Below, in pieces: positions 9,289-17,969 of a DNA stretch of 64,000 nt. Within the stretch, counting starts at the first letter, position 1, and each line of letters begins with the position of its first letter. Under the pieces are notes generated by a model, which saw only the letters and a program-made list of their open reading frames with translations, was not told where the DNA came from and made no database searches. The DNA is taken from NCBI RefSeq assembly GCF_002002885.1, contig NZ_CP019510.1:5456001-5520000 (forward strand). The letters run 5' to 3'. A program made the position numbers and the translations under genes. This DNA comes from Janthinobacterium sp. LM6 (GTDB taxonomy: Bacteria > Pseudomonadota > Gammaproteobacteria > Burkholderiales > Burkholderiaceae_D).

Positions 9289-10032
9289 TCACTTCGCCGC
9301 AGCGCCGAGCCAGCGCCGCGCGATGGCATCATAGGCGCCGTCGCGCTTCATGCGCTCGAGCGTGCGCTGCCAGCGCATCACCAGCGCAGGGTCGGTCGAC
9401 AGGGGGAAAGTGAGATAGCTGCCGATCGAAAAGATCGGATACACGAGTTCAACGGCATCGGCCGCCACGCCCGCCTGCTCCAGCAGGGCCGGCAGCTGTT
9501 CCTGGTCCAGCGTCATCAGCGGGTGCCGGCCGGCCAGCAGCATGGCCAGCATGGTGGCCGAGTTGTTCACCGCTTCCAGGTTGGCAAAGCCGGCCTGCTG
9601 CAAGTAGCTATAGGAATAAAAGGCGCGCGGCGCCATCACGCCCGACAGGGCCTTGGCTTCGTTCACACTGCCCAGATGGATGCCCGCGCCGCGCCTGGCA
9701 TAAAAATTCGTTTGCGATACCAGCAGCGGCCCCACCCATTGGAATTGCCGCTCGCGCTCGGCCGTGCGCTTGGGGCACACCAGCACCACGTTGGCGCCGC
9801 TCTGCGCCATCAGGTAGGCGCGCGCCCACGGCATCAGGCGCATCGGCGAGCGGTCGCCGAGGCGGCGCTGGATTTCCGCCACCACCTCGACGCAAAAGCC
9901 GGTGACCTTGCCATCCTTGCTGAAAGCCAGGGGCGCAATCTCGGCCGTCAGTATCTCCAGCGCCTGCGCCCGCACCCCGCCGCACAACGCCGCCGCCAGC
10001 AGCACGGGAGCCAATAACCACGTCGGCAACAT
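9289..10032 (-). CDS. periplasmic solute-binding protein, family 3 (orphan)
   Basis: The 247-residue protein has a signal peptide (MLPTWLLAPVLLAAALCGGV, cleavage after RAQA) followed by a family-3 solute-binding fold. Its start ALEILTAEIAPLAFSKDG and the stretch GFCVEVVAEIQRRLG are typical of amino-acid-binding ABC proteins and related sensors. The start at 10032 has a strong GAAGGAGG ribosome site; an upstream in-frame start at 10110 would put charged residues before the signal peptide. No permease or ATPase genes are adjacent. It lies between two LAL regulators, convergent with the first and divergent from the second, which suggests a sensory rather than transport role. That role is inference. 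Confidence 0.8.
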   Translation of the reverse strand: MLPTWLLAPVLLAAALCGGVRAQALEILTAEIAPLAFSKDGKVTGFCVEVVAEIQRRLGDRSPMRLMPWARAYLMAQSGANVVLVCPKRTAERERQFQWVGPLLVSQTNFYARRGAGIHLGSVNEAKALSGVMAPRAFYSYSYLQQAGFANLEAVNNSATMLAMLLAGRHPLMTLDQEQLPALLEQAGVAADAVELVYPIFSIGSYLTFPLSTDPALVMRWQRTLERMKRDGAYDAIARRWLGAAAK

Positions 10033-10154
10033 CGCGTCCTCCTTCCCGCCGGCTTGCCGCCGGCAGAGGCTGGCGCAGACAGGCTTGCGCCGCTGTCCAC
10101 GCCCTCGCATCCATCATAGCAGCGTGGCGGGCGCGGCGCCAGGCGCGCCAAAAA

Positions 10155-10198
10155 CCGTACTTTAGTAGGGCGCAAGGGACGCCGCATTTGACTATATT
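10155..10198 (+). promoter_or_regulatory. palindromic activator site and -10 box upstream of LAL regulator 2
   Basis: CCGTACTTTAGTAGGG (10155-10170) is an imperfect 16-bp palindrome. A -10-like TATATT lies at 10193-10198, its centre 33 bp from the palindrome centre, so the site would sit near -42, the usual position for a class II activator. The same motif with the same spacing occurs upstream of the GGDEF gene at 12877. The site also lies in the region shared with the divergent solute-binding gene. Confidence 0.5.
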
Positions 10199-10249
10199 CG
10201 TCGCTTTTTCATCTGCCTGCCGCCACCTTGTTTGCCTGGAGCGCACACC

Positions 10250-12844
10250 TTGCCGTATCCCAATTTACTGAAGCTGACGCCGCCATTCGGCAACGTCCCC
10301 CAGATGGAACGCGAAGTACCGTTGCGCGAACTGTCTGCGGACGGCGCCTTCCGCCTCGTGCTGCTGCGCGCGCCCGCCGGCTACGGCAAGACGGCGCTGC
10401 TGCGCGCCGCCCATGCCCGGCGCGCACGCGCGGGCGCCCATGTCGCCTGGCTGAACCTGGACCACGCCGACAACGATCCGGCCACGCTGCGCCGCAGCCT
10501 GCACGCCGCGCTACGCGTCGCGCCAGTGCTCGCGCCCGACAACGATGCCCTGTTGGCCAGTTCAAGCGTCACCCATCTGTACCTTGACGCCGTCGAGCAT
10601 CTCGACGGCGCAGCCATCCGCGGCCTGTTCGCCCTGATTGCGTGTGTCCTGCCGCCCTCGATGCGCGTCTACCTGGCGGCACGCGCGCTGCACCACGGCG
10701 GCATCGCCGCGCTGAAGGTGGCAGGGACGCTGGTCGAGCTCGATATGGACGACCTGCAATTCTCGCCGGCGGAAACGGCAAGCTACCTGCAGCAGCAAAA
10801 AATCGATATTCCGCCCGATGATGTTGCCCTTTTGCAACGCGTCAGCGAAGGCTGGCCAGCGGCTATTGCACTGATCGCGCCGGCATGGAAAAAGCTGCGC
10901 CGCCACGAGGAGGCAGACAAGTTCATCCTCTCCGCCTTGCCCGAATTTAACGCTTACCTGCAGCGCGAAGTGCTGGGCGTGCTGGACGAGCCGATGCGCC
11001 GCCTGCTGACCACCGCAGCGCCGCTGGCCACCTTTTGCGCCGGCCTGCTCGAGGCGGCGCTGGGAAGCGGCGACAGCGGGCAGCAGCAGATGACATTGCT
11101 GCAAGCAGCCGGCCTGCCCCTGCGGCAACTGCCGGGCGGCTGGCTGCGCTGCCATCCGCTGCTGGCCGGCCACCTGGCCCTGCGCCAGCCCGCGCCCGGC
11201 GCCGTGTACGCCAGGGCGGGAACCTGGCTGGCACACCACGACCACGTCGAGCAAGCCATCGATTGCTTCCTCATGGCCGGCGCCCACGCGCAGGCGGCCG
11301 ACGCACTCGAACGCGTCATCGCCGCGCTGTCCGCGGGCGGCCAGTTCGAGCGTATCGTGCACTGCTGCGAACAGTTGCCCACCGTCATGCTGCAGCAGCG
11401 CCCGGCGCTGTCGGGCGCCTTGCTGGTCGGGTTGCTGTGCGCGGCGCGCGGCACCGAACTGGCAAACTGGTTGCATTTCTACCACCGCCGCAGCAACCTC
11501 GTCGGCGCCGACCCGCGCTACGCCGCCAGCCTCGACGGCATCACCCCGCTACTCGCCTTTCTGGCCGGCGATACCGACCGCTGCATCGCGCTTGCCGCAG
11601 CACACAAGTCGCACGCGATGATGGTGCCGCCCGCCCCGGCCGACCCGCGCCACCTGGCCGCCTATACCTGCCTGTGGCGCGGCGAACTGGCCGAGGCGGC
11701 GGCACTGCTGGTGACGGCGCGGCGCGATTGCGCCGCTTCCGGCTCGCCCATCGGCATGGCCCTGGTCAGCTTCCTGCAAGCATATCTGGATGCCATCGGC
11801 GGCAATTTTGACGCGGCGCTGCAACAACTGGCGGCCGCCGATGCATTGGCGCAACAGCACGCCGAACAGATTCCCCCCTTCCTCTTCCATGGCTACAGCG
11901 TCGGGCTGGCCCTGCTGATCGCCTACGAGTGCAACCGCCTCGACCTGGTGACGGCGCGCCTCGCGCTGGCGCGCAGCCTGCCCGCCGCCGGACTGCCCTG
12001 GGACGCGCGCGCCGCCATGCTGGTGATGCAGGCGCGCATGCTGGCGCTGCAACAGGGCCAGGCGGCTGCACGGCAATGGCTGGAAGCCGCCTGCCGTCAG
12101 GGGCGCGCACGGCTACCCGCCCCCGCACGCGCACTGCTCGAAGCCGAGCAGTCGCGCATGGCGCTACTTGCCGGCAACCACGATGCCGTCTCCTGGCACG
12201 CCTCGATCCTGCTGCAGCCCGTCTGGGCCGGCGATGAACGCTGCATCCTGCCCAGCCAGGAAATCGATGGCGCCGGCATCGCCCAGGCGCGCCTGCTGAT
12301 ACGGCTGGGGCCCTTGCCCGAAGCCGAGGCCTTGATCGGCCGCCTGCTGACGCACGCACTGGCCACCGGGCGCCGCTGGCGCGCCACGAAGCTGCGCGTG
12401 CTGCTGGCCATCGCCCTGGCCCAACTGGGCAAGGCCAGGGAGGCGGAAGCTGAAATGGCCCTGGCGCTGGAACAGGCGGCCGCGTCGGGCATGCTGCGCC
12501 TGTTTCTCGACGAGGGCAGCGATGCGCTCGGCTTGCTGCGCATCCTGCGCGGCAAGGCGCGCCGCCTGCTCAGCACCCAGGCCGCCACGCACCTGGACGT
12601 GCTGCTGCGCGGCGCCGACATCCCCGCCGCCGCCTTGCCTTCGGCGCAGCTCACGCCCACCGAAGCCACCCTGCTGGCCCTGGTGGCGCTGGGCCGCACC
12701 AACGGCGCCATCGCCGACCAGCTGGACTTGTCTGTCAATACCGTGAAATGGCACCTGGGGCAAATCTTCCGCAAGCTCAGCGTCAGCAACCGCGGCCAGG
12801 CCGTCTGCAAGGCGCGCCGCGCCGGTGTGTTGCCAATGCAATAG
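10250..12844 (+). CDS. LuxR-family LAL/MalT-like ATPase transcription regulator (paralogue 2)
   Basis: This 864-residue protein is a full-length paralogue of the regulator at 6654. It has a P-loop APAGYGKTA at about 41-49, a helical repeat region, and a C-terminal LuxR helix-turn-helix (LSVNTVKWHLGQIFRKL). In the Walker B region it reads LYLDAVEHLD where paralogue 1 has LFLDDVELLD, so one acidic residue is lost. ATP turnover may therefore differ. The start is taken as TTG 10250 because GGAG lies 9-10 bases upstream and the N-terminus then aligns with paralogue 1; another in-frame TTG at 10232 lacks a ribosome site. Its promoter carries the palindrome shared with the downstream GGDEF gene. Confidence 0.83.
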   Translation: MPYPNLLKLTPPFGNVPQMEREVPLRELSADGAFRLVLLRAPAGYGKTALLRAAHARRARAGAHVAWLNLDHADNDPATLRRSLHAALRVAPVLAPDNDALLASSSVTHLYLDAVEHLDGAAIRGLFALIACVLPPSMRVYLAARALHHGGIAALKVAGTLVELDMDDLQFSPAETASYLQQQKIDIPPDDVALLQRVSEGWPAAIALIAPAWKKLRRHEEADKFILSALPEFNAYLQREVLGVLDEPMRRLLTTAAPLATFCAGLLEAALGSGDSGQQQMTLLQAAGLPLRQLPGGWLRCHPLLAGHLALRQPAPGAVYARAGTWLAHHDHVEQAIDCFLMAGAHAQAADALERVIAALSAGGQFERIVHCCEQLPTVMLQQRPALSGALLVGLLCAARGTELANWLHFYHRRSNLVGADPRYAASLDGITPLLAFLAGDTDRCIALAAAHKSHAMMVPPAPADPRHLAAYTCLWRGELAEAAALLVTARRDCAASGSPIGMALVSFLQAYLDAIGGNFDAALQQLAAADALAQQHAEQIPPFLFHGYSVGLALLIAYECNRLDLVTARLALARSLPAAGLPWDARAAMLVMQARMLALQQGQAAARQWLEAACRQGRARLPAPARALLEAEQSRMALLAGNHDAVSWHASILLQPVWAGDERCILPSQEIDGAGIAQARLLIRLGPLPEAEALIGRLLTHALATGRRWRATKLRVLLAIALAQLGKAREAEAEMALALEQAAASGMLRLFLDEGSDALGLLRILRGKARRLLSTQAATHLDVLLRGADIPAAALPSAQLTPTEATLLALVALGRTNGAIADQLDLSVNTVKWHLGQIFRKLSVSNRGQAVCKARRAGVLPMQ

Positions 12845-12876
12845 ATGTTGTGGATCGCGCAACAGATAGCGCAAAT

Positions 12877-12920
12877 CCATACTTAAGTATGGTGACCCCC
12901 TACCACCTGACAAATATGAT
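12877..12920 (+). promoter_or_regulatory. perfect 16-bp palindrome and -10 box upstream of GGDEF gene
   Basis: CCATACTTAAGTATGG (12877-12892) is a perfect palindrome. A -10-like TATGAT lies at 12915-12920. The centre-to-centre distance is 33 bp, identical to the arrangement upstream of LAL regulator 2. The motifs agree at 13 of 16 positions. This looks like an activator site near -42. Confidence 0.55.
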
Positions 12921-12980
12921 TTCAATCACTTGCTGGCGAGCGCCAGCCGCACCGCATCGCACTTAGTTCATGAAAGAAAC

Positions 12981-14123
12981 ATGTTGAAAAAGACAATCAT
13001 CGAGACGCGCCCGGCCGGTGCCGTCCAGCGGCCGCCGGCCGCCGCTGCGCCGCAGCCACCGGACGCTGCCAAGATGGAGCATCCCCCCGTCGCGCGGCCG
13101 CTGCCCGGTCTGCTCAAGAAGCTCGGCACCATGACAGCCATCCGCGACATGCAACTGGTCGAGAAGAGCTTGCTGCGCACGCTCGGGCCGATGCTGGGCG
13201 TGCTGCAGACATCGCTCTACCGCACCGACGAAAACCGCGACGTCGTGCGCGTGCTGCGCCATTCGCGCAGCAGCGGCCCGACTGTCGACGGCACCGAACG
13301 CATCACCGAGCAGGTCGAAGAGATGCGCAGCGGCGCCCATGTGCCGCCGCACGTGGCGCAATTGCTGGCCGACATGCGCCTGTTGGGCCGTTCCTGCAGC
13401 CGGGCGATGGGGGCGCACCTGATGATCGGCTACCCCTTGCATGGCGGCAACGAATTGTGCGGCTACCTGATCTTCGAGCGCAGCCACGCCGTCACCCCGG
13501 TCGAGGACGCCGTCATCCACGGCGTGCTGGAAGTGTTTTCCAACTATTACGCCTTGCTCGACACCAGCCAGCGCGACCGCCTGACCGGCTTGCGCAACCG
13601 CCATTCGCTGGAACTGAACCTGGAACGCCTGTGGGATGAGTTGGCGGCGCAATCCGGCGATGCCGCCGAGGTGCCCGAAACCTATTGGTTGGGCTTGCTT
13701 GACATCGACCACTTCAAACGCATCAATGACAGCTACGGCCATATCATCGGCGACGAAGTGCTGCTGCTGGTGGCGCGCCTGCTCGACGGCGCCTTCCGCA
13801 GCAGCGACCTGCTGTACCGCTACGGCGGCGAAGAATTCATCGCCGTCATCGCCGCCAGCGACCTGGAGCAGGCCACGCTGGCATTCGAGCGGGCACGCCT
13901 GACGATTGCGCAATTCAACTTTCCGCGCGTGGGTTCGGTAACGATCAGCGGCGGCTTTTGCCTGGCCAGCTCCGCGGTCCTGGCCAACGCGATCGTCAGC
14001 CGGGCCGACCAGACCCTGTACGAAGCCAAGCGCGCCGGGCGCAACCGGATATTCCACTACGGCAGCCTGGTCGACGCCGGCATCCTCACGGAAATCGAAG
14101 CCGGCACCATCGAGCTCTTTTGA
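12981..14123 (+). CDS. diguanylate cyclase with N-terminal GAF-like domain
   Basis: The 380-residue protein has a poorly conserved, GAF-like sensory part (about 60-190) and a C-terminal GGDEF domain. The active-site motif is GGEEF at 282-286, preceded by DIDHFKRINDSYGH. An inhibitory I-site RSSD occurs five residues before GGEEF, so it should make cyclic di-GMP from GTP and be product-inhibited. No membrane segment is present, so it is cytoplasmic. The start at 12981 has only a weak ribosome site (AAAGAAAC). It is probably co-transcribed with the Crp/Fnr gene 28 bases downstream and the GGDEF-EAL gene after it. The upstream palindrome suggests control by the LAL regulators. Confidence 0.88.
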   Translation: MLKKTIIETRPAGAVQRPPAAAAPQPPDAAKMEHPPVARPLPGLLKKLGTMTAIRDMQLVEKSLLRTLGPMLGVLQTSLYRTDENRDVVRVLRHSRSSGPTVDGTERITEQVEEMRSGAHVPPHVAQLLADMRLLGRSCSRAMGAHLMIGYPLHGGNELCGYLIFERSHAVTPVEDAVIHGVLEVFSNYYALLDTSQRDRLTGLRNRHSLELNLERLWDELAAQSGDAAEVPETYWLGLLDIDHFKRINDSYGHIIGDEVLLLVARLLDGAFRSSDLLYRYGGEEFIAVIAASDLEQATLAFERARLTIAQFNFPRVGSVTISGGFCLASSAVLANAIVSRADQTLYEAKRAGRNRIFHYGSLVDAGILTEIEAGTIELF

Positions 14124-14151
14124 GCCCGTTCCCCGTTTTCATGGAGACACA

Positions 14152-14832
14152 ATGACTTACTCTCAGCAAGCCTTCCTGGCGCAGCGCAAGCGCTTCGAGG
14201 CGGACATGGTTGCGCGCTACGACATCGACGCGGCCAGCTACACGGCCGTCAGCATGCTGCTGGCGCCGCTCGCCGTTGCCGTCTCGCTGGACAAGGGCGA
14301 CTATCTGCAGCGCGCCGGCTCGCCGGCCAGGCACGTGTACTGGATTACCTCCGGCATCGTCTGCTGCGGCGTCAACACGCCATCCGGCGGCGACATCACG
14401 GCGGCCTTTGCCACCGAAGGACACAACGCCACGCCCTACCACGACCTGCTGCAGGGCGCCAACGGACTCCCCGCGCTGCACTCGCTGACGGCCGAGACGG
14501 CGGTGGAAGCTTTTCGCCTCGACTGGGACAAGGTCGTCACCCTGCGCGCCAGCCACAGCGTACTCGACGCCTATCACCTCAAAGTGATCGAATACATGCT
14601 CAAGCAGCAATCGCGGCGCAGCCATGCCCAGTACGGCGCGTCGGCGCAAAACCGGCTCGCCTCGTTCCTGCGCGATTATCCCGGACTCGAGAGGCGCATC
14701 TCGCAAAAGACGCTGTCCTCGTATCTGGAGATCACGCCGCAATACCTGTCCCAGCTCTTGAACAAGGGCAGGCGCAAGGATGAGCCCAGGCAAGACAGCG
14801 CCGTCCGGCCTATGGCCAGGCTGATGGCATGA
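14152..14832 (+). CDS. Crp/Fnr family transcription regulator
   Basis: The 226-residue protein has an N-terminal cyclic-nucleotide-binding-like beta barrel (about 30-130, LDKGDYLQRAGSPARHVYWI). A C-terminal Crp helix-turn-helix follows (ISQKTLSSYLEITPQYLSQL, about 182-201). The cysteines needed for an Fnr iron-sulfur cluster are absent and the cAMP phosphate-binding signature is not clear, so the effector is unknown. GGAG precedes the ATG. It sits between a cyclase and a GGDEF-EAL gene, which suggests that it senses or relays nucleotide second-messenger state. That is inference from position. Confidence 0.82.
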   Translation: MTYSQQAFLAQRKRFEADMVARYDIDAASYTAVSMLLAPLAVAVSLDKGDYLQRAGSPARHVYWITSGIVCCGVNTPSGGDITAAFATEGHNATPYHDLLQGANGLPALHSLTAETAVEAFRLDWDKVVTLRASHSVLDAYHLKVIEYMLKQQSRRSHAQYGASAQNRLASFLRDYPGLERRISQKTLSSYLEITPQYLSQLLNKGRRKDEPRQDSAVRPMARLMA

Positions 14833-14896
14833 CGCGCGCCGGCGCGTCAGCGCAACTGCGCTGAGCCGCCGCCCGGGCTCCACGGAGACGACACAG

Positions 14897-17608
14897 ATGA
14901 ACGCAAATAAACGGCGCAGTTGGACCGGCTCGCCTTACATGCGCAAGGTGCTGAAGGTTTCCTTCAGCAACATCGCGTTTTACGCGCTGGCGGCCCTGAC
15001 CCTGTTCCACAGTGCACGGCACTACGAAGAACAGGCCGTCCTCGCCACACAAAACCTTGCCTACGCGCTCGAAACGAGCGTCGCCGACGTCTTCGGCAAG
15101 ATCGACCTCGTCCTGCTCGGCATCCAGAGCGAGGCGCAACAGCAGCTCGCCGCGCGCGGCATCGACGCCGCGACCCTGCACGCCAGCATGCTGCAGCAGC
15201 GCGCGCAGATCCGTGAAGTCGAAACGGTCGGCCTGGCCGACGCCAGCGGCGCCATCCTGTACGGCCCGCAGGCGCCGGCCGGGCAGCCGCCGCTGCACCT
15301 GCGCGACGATGTCTTGCGCGCCGCGCGCGACCCGCAGTCGCAGCTGATCATCGCCGCGCCGGGCATCAGCGCCGCCAGCGGCAAGCGCGTGGTGCTGATG
15401 GCGCGGCGCCTGAGTCACAGCGATGGCAGTTTCGCCGGCGTCGTCTACGCGGAACTGCCACTGGACTACCTGGCGCGCCTGATCGCCGCCTTCGACGTCG
15501 GCCGCCACGGCATCATCTCGCTGCGCAGCACCGACATGGCGCTGGTGGCGCGCTTTCCCGAACAGGTGTGGAATCAGCAGGTCATCGGCAGCCGCACGGT
15601 TTCGGCGGCCACGCGCGCCCACATCGCCGCGGCGCCGGCGGCAGGCAGCTACCGCACCGTGGTCGCGCTGGACGGCATCGCGCGGCGCATGGCTTACCGC
15701 AAGAGTCCGCGCCAGCCCTTCTACATCTTCGTTGGCCTGGCCACGCAGGATTATCTGCAGCCCTGGTGGCAGCAGCTGGCTGTGCTCTCGCTGCTGGCCG
15801 CCGCCTTCACCGCCTCGACCATCATCCAGGGACGCAAGGCTTACCGCCGGCGCAAGGCCGAACTGGCGGCGATGGCCGAGCTGCGCGGCAACCGGGAAGA
15901 GCTGCAGCACTCCGAACTGAAATTGCGCACCTTGTACAACTCGATCAGCGACGCCGTCTGGCTGGTCGACGCGCGAGGCCTGCTCGACTGCAACCGCGCC
16001 ACCCTGGACGTTTTCGGTTGCGACAGCAAGCCCGCCTTCCTGGCCAACGCTCCAGGCGACCTGTCGCCCGCGCAGCAGCCATGCGGCGGCGGCTCGGTGG
16101 CCCTGTTCGAATCGCAGATCGCGGCGGCGCTGGCACAGCGTGTCGTGCGCTACGACTGGGTTTACCGCCGCCTCGACACGGGCCGCGACTTCCACGCCGA
16201 AGTGCTATTGAGCGCGATAGAACTGGACGGCGCGCCTGTCGTCCAGGCCGTCGTGCGCGACATCAGCGAGCGCAAACAGGCCGAGGAACGCATCCGCCAC
16301 CTGGCTTACTATGACGGCCTGACCGATTTGCCGAACCGGCGCATGATGATGGAGCGCCTGGGCCAGGCCGTGGCCGTCAATCAGCAGGCCTACGGCGCCA
16401 TGCTCGTCATCAACCTCGACAGTTTCAGGAGCCTCAATGACATCGAGGGGCGCGCCGCCGGCGACCGCCTGCTGTGCGAGGTGGCGCAGCGCCTGCGCGA
16501 CTGCGCCACCCCGGTCGACACGGTGGCGCGCGTGGGCGCCGACGAATTCATCATCCTGCTGGCCAATCTGGCGTGCGACGAAGCGGACGCTGCCGCACAG
16601 GCCGGTAGCGTGGCGCAGCGCATTCGCGGCGAACTGTGCCACCCTTACCAGTTCTGCGCCGATGCCCAGCTCTGCCACGCCACGGCCGGCATCGGCATCA
16701 CGCTGTACCGCGGCCAGCGCCCGTCCATCGACGACATCCTGCGCCAGGGCGAAGCGGCGCTGGCGCACGCCAAGCAAGGAGGACGCAACGGTATCAGCTT
16801 CTTCAACACGGCGATGCTGGCGGCGCTCGAATCGCGCGCGCTGCTCGAGGCGGCGCTGGGCAAGGGCCTGCACCGCGATGAATTCCAGCTGTATTACCAG
16901 CCCCAGGTAGACCTGGCCGGCCGCCTGGTCGGGGCCGAGGCACTGCTGCGCTGGCTGCCGCCGGACCGGCCGTCCGTGTCGCCAGCCCAATTCATTCCGC
17001 TGGCCGAGGAAAGCGGCCTGATCGTGCCGCTGGGCTTGTGGGTGCTGCATACGGCCTGCGCCCAGCTGCAAGCCTGGGCTGGCGCGCCGGAAAGCGCGCT
17101 GCTGACCCTTTCCATCAACGTCAGCGCACGCCAGTTCCGCCGCCGCGACTTCGTCGAGCAGGTGCGCGAGGCGCTGCAGCAGTACCAGGTGCGGCCGGCG
17201 CTGCTGAAGCTGGAACTGACCGAGAGCGTGCTGCTCGACAGTGTCGACGACGTCATCGAACGCATGCACGACATCCGCGCGCTCGGCGTCAAGATGTCGA
17301 TGGACGACTTCGGCACCGGCTTTTCCTCGCTGTCCTACTTGCGCCGCCTGCCTCTGGACCAGTTGAAAATCGACCAATCCTTCGTACGCGACGTCACCGC
17401 CAACGCCAGCGACGCCGCCATTGTCCACGCCATCATCGTCATGAGCCAGTCGCTCGGCCTGCACGTGATCGCCGAAGGCGTCGAGACCGAACCGCAGTAC
17501 CGCTTCCTCGCGGAGAAAGGCTGCCATGCCTTCCAGGGCTATCTGTTCGGCAAACCCATGCCCATCGCCCAGTGGCCGGCGCAGCAATTGATTCCCGACT
17601 TCAACTAG
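14897..17608 (+). CDS. membrane sensor with PAS, degenerate GGDEF and EAL domains (likely c-di-GMP phosphodiesterase)
   Basis: The 903-residue protein has a membrane helix at about 22-40, a periplasmic PDC/Cache-type sensor to about 285, and a second helix (LAVLSLLAAAFTAS). A PAS domain, a GGDEF domain and an EAL domain follow. The cyclase motif reads VGADEF, and the metal-binding Asp motif is NLDSFRSLND, so cyclase activity is doubtful. The EAL domain looks intact: GAEALLRW, NVSARQF, ELTES, DDFGTGFSSL and AEGVET. It should hydrolyse cyclic di-GMP in response to an extracellular ligand. GGAG lies upstream of the ATG. It follows the cyclase and the Crp/Fnr gene, making an opposing pair. Confidence 0.88.
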   Translation: MNANKRRSWTGSPYMRKVLKVSFSNIAFYALAALTLFHSARHYEEQAVLATQNLAYALETSVADVFGKIDLVLLGIQSEAQQQLAARGIDAATLHASMLQQRAQIREVETVGLADASGAILYGPQAPAGQPPLHLRDDVLRAARDPQSQLIIAAPGISAASGKRVVLMARRLSHSDGSFAGVVYAELPLDYLARLIAAFDVGRHGIISLRSTDMALVARFPEQVWNQQVIGSRTVSAATRAHIAAAPAAGSYRTVVALDGIARRMAYRKSPRQPFYIFVGLATQDYLQPWWQQLAVLSLLAAAFTASTIIQGRKAYRRRKAELAAMAELRGNREELQHSELKLRTLYNSISDAVWLVDARGLLDCNRATLDVFGCDSKPAFLANAPGDLSPAQQPCGGGSVALFESQIAAALAQRVVRYDWVYRRLDTGRDFHAEVLLSAIELDGAPVVQAVVRDISERKQAEERIRHLAYYDGLTDLPNRRMMMERLGQAVAVNQQAYGAMLVINLDSFRSLNDIEGRAAGDRLLCEVAQRLRDCATPVDTVARVGADEFIILLANLACDEADAAAQAGSVAQRIRGELCHPYQFCADAQLCHATAGIGITLYRGQRPSIDDILRQGEAALAHAKQGGRNGISFFNTAMLAALESRALLEAALGKGLHRDEFQLYYQPQVDLAGRLVGAEALLRWLPPDRPSVSPAQFIPLAEESGLIVPLGLWVLHTACAQLQAWAGAPESALLTLSINVSARQFRRRDFVEQVREALQQYQVRPALLKLELTESVLLDSVDDVIERMHDIRALGVKMSMDDFGTGFSSLSYLRRLPLDQLKIDQSFVRDVTANASDAAIVHAIIVMSQSLGLHVIAEGVETEPQYRFLAEKGCHAFQGYLFGKPMPIAQWPAQQLIPDFN

Positions 17609-17687
17609 TTGATTTTTAGCAAGCCCATTTCTATTTAGACTGGGTCATACCAGAGCGCCATGCGCGCCATCGTCACAGGAGAATGCA

Positions 17688-17965
<278 letters not shown>

Positions 17966-17969
<4 letters not shown>

